Below are positions 8,466 to 16,289 of a stretch of DNA of 64,000 nt, one piece after another (within the stretch, counting starts at the first letter, position 1; the number at the start of each line of letters is the position of its first letter). Position numbers and translations under genes: made by a program. Origin of the DNA: Pseudonocardia hydrocarbonoxydans. Its GTDB lineage: Bacteria; Actinomycetota; Actinomycetes; Mycobacteriales; Pseudonocardiaceae. Location: the NCBI RefSeq assembly GCF_006539565.1, contig NZ_BJNG01000038.1, positions 51,592-115,591 of the forward strand, read 5' to 3'. The notes beneath the pieces were generated by a model. It ran no database searches and was not told the origin of the DNA. It saw only the letters and a program-made list of their open reading frames with translations.

Positions 8466-9380
8466 TCAGACCGCGGCAGGATCTTCCCAGAGCTCGCCCA
8501 CCGCCGCGGCGACGGCGTCGGGCGCCTCCATCTGCGCCACGTGCCCGACCCCGGGCAGCATGAGCAGCCGCGCCCCCGGGATCGTCGACGCCGTGCGGGC
8601 CGCCAGCCGCGGCGAGACCAGCCGGTCCCGATCGCCCCAGACGACCAGCGTCGGCGCCTGCACCCGGGCCGCCTGCCGCCACAACCCGCCCAGCGCCCAG
8701 CTCGCGATCATCTGGCCCGCCGTGCCCATGACGGCCTGGCGGGCCCACGGCAGGTCGGCCCGCGCCTCGATCTCGGCCACGGCCTGCGCCAGCCGCTGCG
8801 GCGGGACGACGCCCGGGTCCCCGAAGCACAGCCGGATCGTCTGCTCGGCGCGCTCGGCCGCCGTCAGCTCCGCGATCTGCGCCCGCGCACGGCGCCCCAG
8901 CACCGGCACCATGGCCAGGGCCAGGCGGGGGTCGGCGATGCGCCGGGGGTCGGGCCTGCGGTCCGGCATCGCGGGCGAGACGAGCGTGAGGCTGGCGACG
9001 AGCTCGGGACGCCGCGCCGCCACGCTGATCGAGAGCGCACCGCCGAGCGAGTTGCCGAGCAGGTGCACGCGTTCGCCGCGCCCGGCCAGGAAGCACATCA
9101 GCGCGTCGGCGTGGGCGTCGGGCGACCAGTCCGGCGTGGCGAGCGGGCGGGAGCGCCCGAACCCCGGCAGGTCGACGGCCGTGCCCGCGGCCCGTGGGGA
9201 CAGCAGCCCGGCGAGGTCGGTCCAGTTCGTGGCCGAGCCGGACAGTCCGTGGACGTAGACGGCCGGGATCCCGCCGGGTCCGGGGGTCTCGCGGACGTGC
9301 AGGGTGACGCCGCCGGAGCTGATCTCCCGCCCGGGCCACGGCTCGCGGAGGCCGTTCTCGGCCGATACCTGTGTGCTCAC
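8466..9380 (-). CDS. Alpha/beta hydrolase
   Basis: A 304-residue alpha/beta-fold hydrolase. The oxyanion-hole motif is VYVHGLSGSATNW, the nucleophile elbow is LLGNSLGGALS (Ser in GNSLG), the acid lies in VVWGDRDRLVSP and the base in LPGVGHVAQ, so the triad is complete. There is no signal peptide. The in-frame GTG at 9378-9380 is preferred over an upstream extension that crosses the palindromic operator at 9432-9446. A similar gene sits next to moeZ in other actinobacteria, though whether this one belongs to that core or to the AurF regulon is unclear. The start lies 51 nt from the operator shared with the divergent Abi-alpha gene. Substrate unknown. Confidence 0.85.
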   Translation of the reverse strand: MSTQVSAENGLREPWPGREISSGGVTLHVRETPGPGGIPAVYVHGLSGSATNWTDLAGLLSPRAAGTAVDLPGFGRSRPLATPDWSPDAHADALMCFLAGRGERVHLLGNSLGGALSISVAARRPELVASLTLVSPAMPDRRPDPRRIADPRLALAMVPVLGRRARAQIAELTAAERAEQTIRLCFGDPGVVPPQRLAQAVAEIEARADLPWARQAVMGTAGQMIASWALGGLWRQAARVQAPTLVVWGDRDRLVSPRLAARTASTIPGARLLMLPGVGHVAQMEAPDAVAAAVGELWEDPAAV

Positions 9381-9431
9381 CCCACGAGCATCACCCGTCG
9401 ACCGGCCGTCCGGCCACTTCCGGAGACGTGA

Positions 9432-9446
9432 GTTACCATCGGTAAC
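9432..9446. promoter_or_regulatory. TetR-type operator, GTTACC-ATC-GGTAAC (site A)
   Basis: A perfect 6+3+6 palindrome, GTTACC ATC GGTAAC, in the intergenic region between the divergent hydrolase (start 9380) and Abi-alpha (start 9503) genes. The same sequence type recurs at 12703-12733 and 18094-18124. It is well placed to regulate both flanking genes. Confidence 0.7.
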
Positions 9447-9502
9447 ACCTGCGGGGGGCGTGGTAGCTTCCGCCGCATCCGACCCGCCCGCGGAGGTTCC
9501 CG

Positions 9503-10459
9503 GTGCCGAGCGAGAACCCGCCACCCCCGGCCGACGGGCTGACGGCGCACGCCGAGGCGCTGGTCACCCGGGCCGGTTCGCTGGCGCGGTGGGCCGCCCG
9601 CACCGGGACCGACGTGGCCCGCAGGCTCCCCGGTGCGGCGGCCGTCGAGTCCGAGCTGGGCCAGCTCGAACGGGTGGTCCTGTCGAAGCTGCGCCGGCGC
9701 CTGGACACCATCGACCCCCTCGGCGAGGGCGACCCGGACGAGCCGGTCGAGAACCCGACGCGCAACGCCCCGCCTCCCCGGCAGACCGAGCCGCTGCGGG
9801 TGGCCATGGCCGAGCTGCTGATGAGGTCGCTGGAGCAGTCCAAGCAGCGTGCCCGCGAGTACCTCTACCTCGCCCTGCTGCGCCAGCTCGTGCCCGACGA
9901 GGCCCGCATCCTGTCCGCGCTCGCCGACGGCAGCACCTATCCCGTGGTGCACGTCGACTGCCGGACCGGCGTCTCCGGGTCGCGGCGGGTGCTGTCGTAC
10001 GCCTCCACCGTCGGCCGCGCGGCCGGGGTCGCCGTGCTGCCGTCGGTGCCGCGCTACCTGTCGCGGCTGCGCCACTTCGATCTCGTCGAGCTGGGCGAGG
10101 CCGCGCCCGACCTCAACGTGCAGTACGACATCCTGATGACCGACCAGACCGTGCGCGACGCGGAGGACGCCGCCCGCGCGGAGGGGCGCGTCCGCTTCGT
10201 CCGTGCCACCGTGCGGATCTCGCCGCTGGGCCGCGACCTGTGGGACGCCTGCCACCCGCGCTCCGACGTGGACCCCGGACCCGATCCCGCCGGTGCCGCG
10301 CAGGTGCTCGTCGACCCGGCCGACCCGCCCACCCGCTACGCCTGGGAGCAGGTGCTGCCGCCCGAACCCGCACCGCCGGTGGCCGCGCCGACCGCCCCGT
10401 CGACGGTCGAGGTCCCCTGGGCGGTCAACGGCAACGGCCGCCACCCCCGCGACGACTGA
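9503..10459 (+). CDS. Abi-alpha (DUF4393-like) family protein
   Basis: A 318-residue protein whose middle part (about 95-240: LLMRSLEQSKQRAREYLYLALLRQLVPDEARILSALADG, then RYLSRLRHFDLVELGE and the late VRISPLGRDLWDACHP) resembles the Abi-alpha/DUF4393 family. The N-terminus is a charged helix region and the tail is Pro/Ala-rich. Abi-alpha members were named from abortive-infection loci, but many chromosomal actinobacterial copies have no shown antiphage role. GTG 9503 has a good ribosome site (cggagg). Its promoter region holds the TetR-type operator. The family call is from memory of motifs and is moderately secure. Confidence 0.6.
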   Translation: MPSENPPPPADGLTAHAEALVTRAGSLARWAARTGTDVARRLPGAAAVESELGQLERVVLSKLRRRLDTIDPLGEGDPDEPVENPTRNAPPPRQTEPLRVAMAELLMRSLEQSKQRAREYLYLALLRQLVPDEARILSALADGSTYPVVHVDCRTGVSGSRRVLSYASTVGRAAGVAVLPSVPRYLSRLRHFDLVELGEAAPDLNVQYDILMTDQTVRDAEDAARAEGRVRFVRATVRISPLGRDLWDACHPRSDVDPGPDPAGAAQVLVDPADPPTRYAWEQVLPPEPAPPVAAPTAPSTVEVPWAVNGNGRHPRDD

Positions 10460-10522
10460 CCCGCCGCGGCCCGTCCCGCACGGAGCGCACGACCCGGACG
10501 CACGGAAGTCCCGACTCGCGGG

Positions 10523-11773
10523 TCAGACCGAGAAGTGCACGACCGCGTAGGACTGGATCTCACCGACCGCGAAGCCCAGCACCGCCCCGACCGTGATCAG
10601 GATCCACTCGTCCTGCGAGAACGCCGGGCGCAGGATCTCCTCGAACTCCTCGGGCGTGAGCTCCTGCATCTTGGTGACCAGGATGTTGCGGATGTCCATG
10701 GCGTCCTCGGCGTAGTCCTCCATGTACGCCATGGTCTCCGGGAGCGCGGCCATCACCTGGCCGCTGACGATCCGCTTCATCTCCTGGTAGCGGGTGCTGC
10801 CGACGGCGAACACGAGCAGCGGCTTGACCAGCCCCGCCTGGGAGTCCAGTACCGCCTGGACCTCCTTCTGCACCATCACGAACAGCTTGTCCGACATCGG
10901 CCCGGTGAGCACGGCCTCGATGATGTTGTGCGGGGTGATGATCTCCTTGGCGATCAGGTCGCCGTAGGCGGCGGCGACCTCCTTGTGCCGCTTGAGGAAC
11001 AGGCCCTGCCACTCGAAGAGGCCGAAGTAGCGCGTGGGCCGCTTCGGGTTGAAGATCATCTTCAGGGCGAGCCAGTCGGTGAACCAGCCCGTCAGGCCGC
11101 CCGCGATCGGCATGATGATCGGCAGCTTGAGCAGCGCCCAGGCCACCGCCTGGAACAGGCCGATGATCGCGCCGAAGTAGATCCCCGAGTACCGGATGAA
11201 CGCGAACTCCTTGTGCCCCGCCTCCTTGAAGATGCGGTTGAGCAGCGCCTTGTCCTTGACGAGGTTGGTGACGATCATGTCCTTGAGGTCGAACACGCCG
11301 TCGATGTCGTCCTTGATGGCCGCCATCATGTGCTCGACGATGAACGGCGCCTGCCGTTGCACCCGCCCGATGATGATCCGGCGCACGCTCTCGGGCACCG
11401 ACTCCCACAGCCCGGGCTGGAACTGCGTGGCCACCTGACGGGTGATCGTCTCGATGTTGTCCAGGAGCGGCTTCTCGATTTCCTTGGCGACCCGCTCGGC
11501 GTCGAGCCGGTCGAAGATCTCCTCCGGGCTGATGAGCTTCTCGGTCATCGTGTCGCAGACGATGCTGGCCATCCGGGCCGCGCGGCGCGGCACGATGCCC
11601 TGCCAGCCCAGGTACGGCGGGATGCCCCGGAACTCCAGCGGGCGGAACATCATCTCGATCGCGACGATCTTGGTGAAGTACCCGATGACGGCCGCGACCA
11701 GCGGCATCGACAGGTAGATGTACCAGTTGCGACCGACGTCGGCGATGATCTCGTCCACGCCCACCCCGATCAT
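10523..11773 (-). CDS. DUF445 family membrane protein
   Basis: A 416-residue DUF445 protein. It has a membrane segment near the N-terminus (WYIYLSMPLVAAVIGYFTKIVAIEM), the family's FRPLEFRGIPPYLGWQGIVP stretch, several amphipathic helical repeats rich in Glu and Lys, a second membrane pair around LLKLPIIMPIAGGLTGWFTDWLALKMIF, and a final hydrophobic helix (WILITVGAVLGFAVGEIQ). The function of DUF445 is not established; some members affect envelope stability. ATG 11773 lies 12 nt after the AurF1 stop, so it should share the AurF1 transcript and the operators at 12703-12733. Confidence 0.85.
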   Translation of the reverse strand: MIGVGVDEIIADVGRNWYIYLSMPLVAAVIGYFTKIVAIEMMFRPLEFRGIPPYLGWQGIVPRRAARMASIVCDTMTEKLISPEEIFDRLDAERVAKEIEKPLLDNIETITRQVATQFQPGLWESVPESVRRIIIGRVQRQAPFIVEHMMAAIKDDIDGVFDLKDMIVTNLVKDKALLNRIFKEAGHKEFAFIRYSGIYFGAIIGLFQAVAWALLKLPIIMPIAGGLTGWFTDWLALKMIFNPKRPTRYFGLFEWQGLFLKRHKEVAAAYGDLIAKEIITPHNIIEAVLTGPMSDKLFVMVQKEVQAVLDSQAGLVKPLLVFAVGSTRYQEMKRIVSGQVMAALPETMAYMEDYAEDAMDIRNILVTKMQELTPEEFEEILRPAFSQDEWILITVGAVLGFAVGEIQSYAVVHFSV

Positions 11774-11785
11774 CGCCGCGCCCGA

Positions 11786-12682
11786 CTAGTCCGTCCGGGT
11801 GGTCAGATTGGCATACCGCCACAACCGGGTGAGCGGCCCGCCCACGATGCCGACCTCGCGCAGGAACGGCATGAGCTTGCGCGCGGACCAGGCGATCGAC
11901 TCCCGGTGGTGCGGGTTGGCCAGCGCCGCCCGCCGCGCGGTGGCCGGGTCGAGCCCGACGCTCGCGTAGACCGAGGGGTGGATCAGGCTCCGGATGACGA
12001 CGAACGAGACCACCGGCGTCAGCGTCCGCGCGACGCGGCGCTGGTGGGCGGTGAGCCGCGGCATCAGCCGGGCCAGCTCCTCCCGCGCCCAGCGGACGTG
12101 CCGGGCCTCCTCCGTCACGTGGATCCGGTTGACCATGCGGCTCAGCGGCTGCACCCGCTCGTCGCGCATCGACTCGCGCTGGAACTGGTCGAGGGTCTCC
12201 TCGGCCACCAGCACGCTGGCGAACATCGCCGCGCCGCCGGCGGTGGCCGCGAACAGCCCGCCCAGGGCGTGCACGAGCGGCCCGGGCCGGTAGTCGGGCA
12301 CGTCGAAGCGGGCGGCGAGCTTCGCGAACATGATCGAGTGCCGGCACTCGTCGGCGATCTCGGTGAGGGCGTACTGGACGTGCCCGGTGCGCGGGTCGCG
12401 GTCGTAGGAGTACCGCAGCAGCATCTGCATGAGGATCATCTCGAACCACAGCCCGACCTGCGCGATGCTGCAGATCTCGTGGATCGACAGCGTCACCCGC
12501 TGCTCCTCGGTGAGCCCCTCCCACAGGTCGGTGCCGTAGAGGGAGCAGCGCTCGGGACTCAGGCCGTAGAGGCCCGCGACGAGGTCGGCGTCCCAGTCGA
12601 CGTCGATCGACGGCTCGTAGGAGTGCTCCAGCGACGAGCGGAGCAGCCGCTCGGCGACGGACTCGCGGTCGGTGACCTTCAT
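11786..12682 (-). CDS. AurF-type diiron oxygenase, paralog 1
   Basis: A 298-residue ferritin-like diiron protein of the AurF (p-aminobenzoate N-oxygenase) superfamily. Ligand-bearing helices are visible: LSIHEICSIAQVGLWFEMILMQ, ALTEIADECRHSIMFAKL (Glu-x3-Glu..Arg-His), LVAEETLDQFQRE and IHVTEEARHVRWAREELARL (Glu-Glu-x2-His). AurF itself oxidises aryl amines to nitro compounds; most actinobacterial relatives, often next to TetR genes, have no known substrate. The protein is clearly paralogous to the gene at 17171-18073, with the same segments in the same order. It leads a transcript with the DUF445 gene, under tandem GTTACC palindromes. Confidence 0.88.
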   Translation of the reverse strand: MKVTDRESVAERLLRSSLEHSYEPSIDVDWDADLVAGLYGLSPERCSLYGTDLWEGLTEEQRVTLSIHEICSIAQVGLWFEMILMQMLLRYSYDRDPRTGHVQYALTEIADECRHSIMFAKLAARFDVPDYRPGPLVHALGGLFAATAGGAAMFASVLVAEETLDQFQRESMRDERVQPLSRMVNRIHVTEEARHVRWAREELARLMPRLTAHQRRVARTLTPVVSFVVIRSLIHPSVYASVGLDPATARRAALANPHHRESIAWSARKLMPFLREVGIVGGPLTRLWRYANLTTRTD

Positions 12683-12702
12683 GTCCGGACCCTCCGTTGG
12701 GC

Positions 12703-12733
12703 GTTACCGGCGGTTACTGTTACCACAGGTAAC
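12703..12733. promoter_or_regulatory. Tandem TetR-type operators upstream of aurF1 (site B)
   Basis: Two 15-bp palindromes are separated by a single T: GTTACC GGC GGTTAC (12703-12717, one arm imperfect) and GTTACC ACA GGTAAC (12719-12733, perfect). The repeat distance is 16 bp. They lie 21 nt upstream of the aurF1 start. The same tandem architecture, including the single T, recurs at 18094-18124. Confidence 0.75.
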
Positions 12734-12799
12734 GTGACCGGGGCCTCAGTTGTCAAGACCCGGCCGCCACCACCGTGGCGGTCGCGCGTTGTACCGGGC

Positions 12800-13663
12800 A
12801 TGACGACCGTGGTCCGGCTCGGCGGCTACGCCACCGTGCTCGCGGTCGCCTTCGGGGTCGCCTTCGGCGTGGGTTCCGCGGTCGGTGAGCCCCCCGCCAC
12901 CGTTCCGGGCACCGGCCACACCGCCGCCGGCCACGCCACCGACGGCCGTCCGGCCGCCACCGACGGCCTGGCCGCCACCTCCGCCGGCTACACCCTCGTC
13001 CCGGCGACCGACACGCTCACCCCGGGCGAGCCGGGCGGGTACGCGTTCACCGTCACCGGGCCGGACGGCGCGCCGGTCACCGCGTTCGACGTCGCGCACG
13101 ACCGGCCCCTGCACCTGGTCGTCGTGCGCCGCGACGCCGCCGGCTTCCAGCACCTGCACCCCGAGCTGGGCCCCGGCGGCGTGTGGCGGGTGCCGCTCAC
13201 ACTGCCCGCGGGCGGGGTCTACCGGGTCTACGCCGACTTCACCCCGGTCGGCGGGCCCCCGCTCGTGCTGGGCACCGACCTGTTCGCCCCCGGCGACTTC
13301 ACCCCCCTCCCGTCCACGCCGTCCCGGGTCGCCGGGGTCGACCGCTACCAGGTGCGGCTCGACGGCGACCTCGTCCCCGGCACGGAGTCGGCGGTGTTCG
13401 CCACCGTCAGCCTCGACGGGGCGCCGGTCACCGACCTGGAACCCCACCTCGGCGCGTTCGGCCATCTCGTCGCGATCCGCCGCAGCGACCTCGCCTACGT
13501 GCACGTCCACCCCGACGCCCCGGCCCCCGCCGCGACCGACCGCTCCGGGCCGGGCGTCCCGTTCGTCGCCGAGGTGCCCTCGGCGGGCGGGTACCGGCTG
13601 TTCCTCGACTTCCGCCACGGCGGGGTCGTCCGCACCGCCGAGTTCACCGTCGACGTCGGCTGA
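12800..13663 (+). CDS. Exported protein of copper-resistance-cluster type
   Basis: A 287-residue protein with an N-terminal membrane anchor or signal (GGYATVLAVAFGVAFGVGSAVG) and two beta-rich, cupredoxin-like halves. The motifs FTVTGPDGAPVTAFDVAHDRPLHLVVVRRD, FQHLHPELGPGGVWRVPL, LGAFGHLVAIRRSDLAYVHVHP and RLFLDFRHGGVVRTAEF carry many His residues suited to metal binding. Proteins of this kind usually sit beside CopZ-like chaperones and copper P-type ATPases in actinobacteria and probably act outside the membrane. ATG 12800 fits the signal peptide. The gene is followed within 1 nt by a degenerate copper-type ATPase. Exact function not established. Confidence 0.75.
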   Translation: MTTVVRLGGYATVLAVAFGVAFGVGSAVGEPPATVPGTGHTAAGHATDGRPAATDGLAATSAGYTLVPATDTLTPGEPGGYAFTVTGPDGAPVTAFDVAHDRPLHLVVVRRDAAGFQHLHPELGPGGVWRVPLTLPAGGVYRVYADFTPVGGPPLVLGTDLFAPGDFTPLPSTPSRVAGVDRYQVRLDGDLVPGTESAVFATVSLDGAPVTDLEPHLGAFGHLVAIRRSDLAYVHVHPDAPAPAATDRSGPGVPFVAEVPSAGGYRLFLDFRHGGVVRTAEFTVDVG

Positions 13664-13664
13664 C

Positions 13665-14762
13665 GTGCGGTTCGCCCCGGGCGTCGCGACGGCGGCGGTG
13701 GTCGCCCTCTCGGCGGTGCCGCCGTGGCAGTTCCGGTACTGGCAGTGGGTCGCGCTCGCCCTCACCGTGGCCGTGGTGCTGCACGGGCTGCTCGGGGCCC
13801 TGCGGCGTCGGTCGGCACCCGCCGACCCCGCGGTGGCGCTCACCGCGGCCGGCGCACTGGCCGCGCTGGGCTGGTCGGTGGCGGCGTTGCTGGTGGGCGG
13901 GGCCGGGGAGCCCGGTATGACCCAGCCCGCCGGGTCACCGGTGCTGGCCCTCGACGCCGCCGCGGTACTCGCCGCCCTGCTGCCCCTGCGGGACGACGGG
14001 CCCCCGGTGCCCGGCGTGCGGGTGCTGGCCGGGCTCGTCCCCGTCGTCGCGGTGGTGGCACTGGGCTTCCGGTTCGGAGCGGGCGACCTCGCCGACGGGG
14101 TGGGCTCGGCCGTCGCCGTGCTGGTGGCCGGCAGCCCGTGCGCCCTGCTGCTGCTCCCCCGGCTCGGCGCCGGGCCGCCGCGGGTCGTCGTGGCCGCCGC
14201 GCACGGCCCCGACGTACTGCGGACCGCCGGTGCGCTGCACGTCGCCGCGGGCGGGACGGCGCCGGTCGGCCGGGCCGTGGTCGCCGCTGCCCGGGCGCGG
14301 CACTCCGTGCTGCCCGGCGTCTCCGACCCCGACGGCGATGCCGCCACCGGGCTGCGCGGGGTCGTCTCCGAGCTGGCCGGGCCGGACCGCGTCGTCGCGC
14401 ACGCCGCGCTGGCCGGGCCGCCCGACTGGCTGGCCGCCCACGGCGTGGCCCCCACCGAGGCCGCGGGCCGCGCGGCCGGGCGCGGCGCGGGCGTGTGGTG
14501 CGTGGCCTGGGACGGCGTCGCCCGCGGCTGGCTGGAGCTCTCGACGGCCCCGCTCCCGGGCACCCGCAGGCGACGGGTCGCGGTCGCCGTGACACTGGCC
14601 GCCGCCGCGCTCGGCGCCACGGCGGCCGCGCTCGGCACGCCGGCGCCGGCCGCGGCGGGGGCGGTCCCCGCAGGCGTCGCCCTGCTGGTCGCGGCGCTGC
14701 GCGCACTCCCCCGGCACGACGCGGACGACGAGGGCCACCCGATCGGGGCTACCAGCGGGTAA
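13665..14762 (+). CDS. Degenerate P1B-type (copper-ATPase-like) membrane protein, catalytically dead
   Basis: A 365-residue protein that follows a copper P1B ATPase in order but has lost the catalytic parts. PPWQFRYWQWVALALTVAVVLHG and LAALGWSVAALLVGGAGEPGMTQP match membrane helices of actinobacterial CopA. The actuator domain that should follow is missing. AVAVLVAGSPCALLLLPRLG corresponds to the CPC helix (here Ser-Pro-Cys). The segment that should hold the phosphorylated Asp (DKTGT) reads LHVAAGGTAP. Remnants of the N-domain (GRAVVAAARAR, GLRGVVSELAG) remain, the hinge and P-domain are absent, and a final helix pair closes the protein. The frame is clean, so it is maintained and not an obvious pseudogene. 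GTG 13665 starts 1 nt after its exported partner. Confidence 0.7.
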   Translation: MRFAPGVATAAVVALSAVPPWQFRYWQWVALALTVAVVLHGLLGALRRRSAPADPAVALTAAGALAALGWSVAALLVGGAGEPGMTQPAGSPVLALDAAAVLAALLPLRDDGPPVPGVRVLAGLVPVVAVVALGFRFGAGDLADGVGSAVAVLVAGSPCALLLLPRLGAGPPRVVVAAAHGPDVLRTAGALHVAAGGTAPVGRAVVAAARARHSVLPGVSDPDGDAATGLRGVVSELAGPDRVVAHAALAGPPDWLAAHGVAPTEAAGRAAGRGAGVWCVAWDGVARGWLELSTAPLPGTRRRRVAVAVTLAAAALGATAAALGTPAPAAAGAVPAGVALLVAALRALPRHDADDEGHPIGATSG

Positions 14763-14765
14763 GGT

Positions 14766-14794
14766 GTGCACTCGCCCCGGACCGGGGCGTGCAC
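14766..14794. promoter_or_regulatory. Long inverted repeat upstream of tetR1
   Basis: GTGCA-CT-CGCCCCGG-A-CCGGGGCG-TGCAC forms an almost perfect 29-bp dyad (arms of 8 bp around a single A, extended by GTGCA/TGCAC with a 2-nt bulge). It starts 3 nt after the stop of the degenerate ATPase and lies 41 nt before the TetR start. It may be a TetR operator or a terminator of the upstream pair; the short central gap favours protein binding. Confidence 0.5.
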
Positions 14795-14815
14795 GCGATC
14801 GGAAGGCCGCCGCCC

Positions 14816-14839
14816 ATGACCCACTCTCCGGGCCGATGA
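14816..14839 (+). other. Seven-codon leader frame overlapping the tetR1 start
   Basis: ATG 14816 (with ggaagg 10 nt upstream) opens a 7-codon frame reading Met-Thr-His-Ser-Pro-Gly-Arg. Its TGA (14837-14839) overlaps the TetR ATG at 14836 as ATGA. The TetR ATG itself has no clear ribosome site, so the leader may deliver ribosomes by coupling. It could equally be chance. Confidence 0.3.
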
Positions 14840-15453
14840 CCGAGGCCACCGCGCCCCCCCACCGCGGGGCGCGTCTCTCCCGCAGCGCCCGCCGCGCCCA
14901 GCTGCTCGTCGCCGCGCGCGACGTGTTCGCCGCGCAGGGCTACCACTCCGCCGCGATGGACGACATCGCCGAGAAGGCGGGCGTCAGCAAGCCGGTGCTC
15001 TACCAGCACTTCCCCGGCAAGATGGAGCTCTACCGGGCACTGCTGACGACCTACGCCGACGAGCTGGTCGACCGCGTCCGCGACGCGCTGAGCCGTCCGG
15101 GCGACAACCACGACCGCGCCCGCGCCGCGGTGGCCGCCTACTTCGACTTCGTCGCCGACGAGGGCAGCCGGCTGATCTTCGAGTCCGACCTGCGCGGCGA
15201 GCCGGAGGCGGCCGCCGTCGTGGAGGGCGCGTCGACCCGCTGCATCGAGCTCATCGCCGAGGCCGTCACCACCGACGCCGGCCTCGACGGCCCCCGGGCC
15301 CGGCTCCTCGCCGTCGGCGTGGTGGGCCTGAGTCAGGTCACCGCCCAGTACTGGCTCGACTCGGGCAAGACCGTGCCGCGCGACGAGGCCGTCGAGCTGG
15401 CCACCGGCCTGGCCTGGCGCGGCCTGGCCGGGTTTCCCCTGATCAACCCGTGA
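14836..15453 (+). CDS. TetR family regulator (1)
   Basis: A 205-residue TetR repressor. The N-terminal HTH is complete: RAQLLVAARDVFAAQGYHSAAMDDIAEKAGVSKPVLYQHFPGKMELYRALL. The C-terminal ligand domain (TYADELVDRVRDAL to the end) is typical for a dimer. M. tuberculosis Rv3208 occupies a similar place near moeB1/moeZ and the DUF3107 gene, so this is probably the conserved core TetR of that neighbourhood. The dyad at 14766-14794 could be its own operator. It overlaps nothing downstream; the CPBP gene starts 4 nt after its stop, so they are likely cotranscribed. Ligand unknown. Confidence 0.9.
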   Translation: MTEATAPPHRGARLSRSARRAQLLVAARDVFAAQGYHSAAMDDIAEKAGVSKPVLYQHFPGKMELYRALLTTYADELVDRVRDALSRPGDNHDRARAAVAAYFDFVADEGSRLIFESDLRGEPEAAAVVEGASTRCIELIAEAVTTDAGLDGPRARLLAVGVVGLSQVTAQYWLDSGKTVPRDEAVELATGLAWRGLAGFPLINP

Positions 15454-15457
15454 CGGC

Positions 15458-16285
15458 GTGGCCACGGAACCGAGCAACCTGACGGCCCGCCGCGACCTCG
15501 TGCGCCCGCTCGCCGCAGCGCTGGTGTCGGTCTCGGCCGTGTTCCTGTTCGGCCTGCAGGACCGCCCGGTCGGCTACGCGGTGCTCGCCGCAGGCCTGGT
15601 CGTCGCCGCGGCCGTGGACCGGGCGCTGCTGCGGCACCTGCTGCTGATCGCGGCCGGCCTGGTGATCATCAGCTCGATGTCGCTGGAGGCCGACCTCAGC
15701 GACGCCGGGATGCTCCGCTTCACCGTCACCCTGACGGCGGCGGTCGCCGTGCCCTACGCGATCTCCCGGTGGGTCTACCGCGAGGACGTGATCAAGTTCC
15801 CGGTCGGCACGGGCAACCGGTGGAGCCGGTTCGAGTTCGGCTACCTCGCGCTGGTCGTCGTCGGCGGCTACCTGATCCTGCCGGTGTACTTCCTCGGTTC
15901 GGGCGCCTACCTGAACTGGCCCGAGATCACCGGGCCGGACGAGATCGCGCGGCTGTTCGTCGGTGTCAACGCGGTGGGGCTGTGGGACGAGCTGTTCTTC
16001 GTCTGCACGGTGTTCGCCCTGCTGCGCAGGCACTTCCCGTTCTGGCAGGCCAACCTGCTGCAGGCCGTGGTGTTCGTGTCGTTCCTGTGGGAGCTGGGCT
16101 ACCGCGGCTGGGGCCCGCTGCTCACGGTGCCCTTCGCGCTGCTGCAGGGCTACATCTTCCAGCGCACCCGCTCGCTGCCCTACGTGGTCACCGTCCACCT
16201 GACCTTCGACGTGATCATCTTCGGGATCCTGGTGCACGCCTACAACCCGGCGCTGGCGGACGTGTTCGTCACCGATCCGCGGTAG
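15458..16285 (+). CDS. CPBP-like intramembrane protein with atypical active-site motif
   Basis: A 275-residue protein with about eight membrane helices that resembles CPBP (CAAX protease and bacteriocin-processing) family members, most clearly in the C-terminal half: GLWDELFFVCTVFALLRRHFPFWQANLLQAVVFVSFLWELGYRGWG, then LLQGYIFQRTRSLPYVVTVHLTFD. The usual EExxxR is replaced by Asp-Glu without the Arg, while the later Glu and the His of VTVHLTFD remain, so activity is doubtful. GTG 15458 is 4 nt after TetR. It may be a membrane protein under that TetR's control; no substrate can be proposed. Confidence 0.7.
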   Translation: MATEPSNLTARRDLVRPLAAALVSVSAVFLFGLQDRPVGYAVLAAGLVVAAAVDRALLRHLLLIAAGLVIISSMSLEADLSDAGMLRFTVTLTAAVAVPYAISRWVYREDVIKFPVGTGNRWSRFEFGYLALVVVGGYLILPVYFLGSGAYLNWPEITGPDEIARLFVGVNAVGLWDELFFVCTVFALLRRHFPFWQANLLQAVVFVSFLWELGYRGWGPLLTVPFALLQGYIFQRTRSLPYVVTVHLTFDVIIFGILVHAYNPALADVFVTDPR

Positions 16286-16289
16286 CGCC

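Noticed and set aside
9503..10459. Abi-alpha gene as proof of a phage-defence island
   Set aside because: A single chromosomal Abi-alpha-like gene with no toxin, nuclease or mobile context is not enough; its promoter instead ties it to the TetR operator set.
10535..12799. Extension of the copper-cluster exported protein far upstream through DUF445 and aurF1
   Set aside because: The open frame exists only because stops are rare; the signal peptide begins at 12800 and the upstream part is antisense to clear genes.
13665..14762. Pseudogene call for the degenerate ATPase
   Set aside because: The frame is intact over 365 codons, membrane helices are well kept and it is tightly coupled to the preceding gene; a maintained pseudoenzyme fits better.
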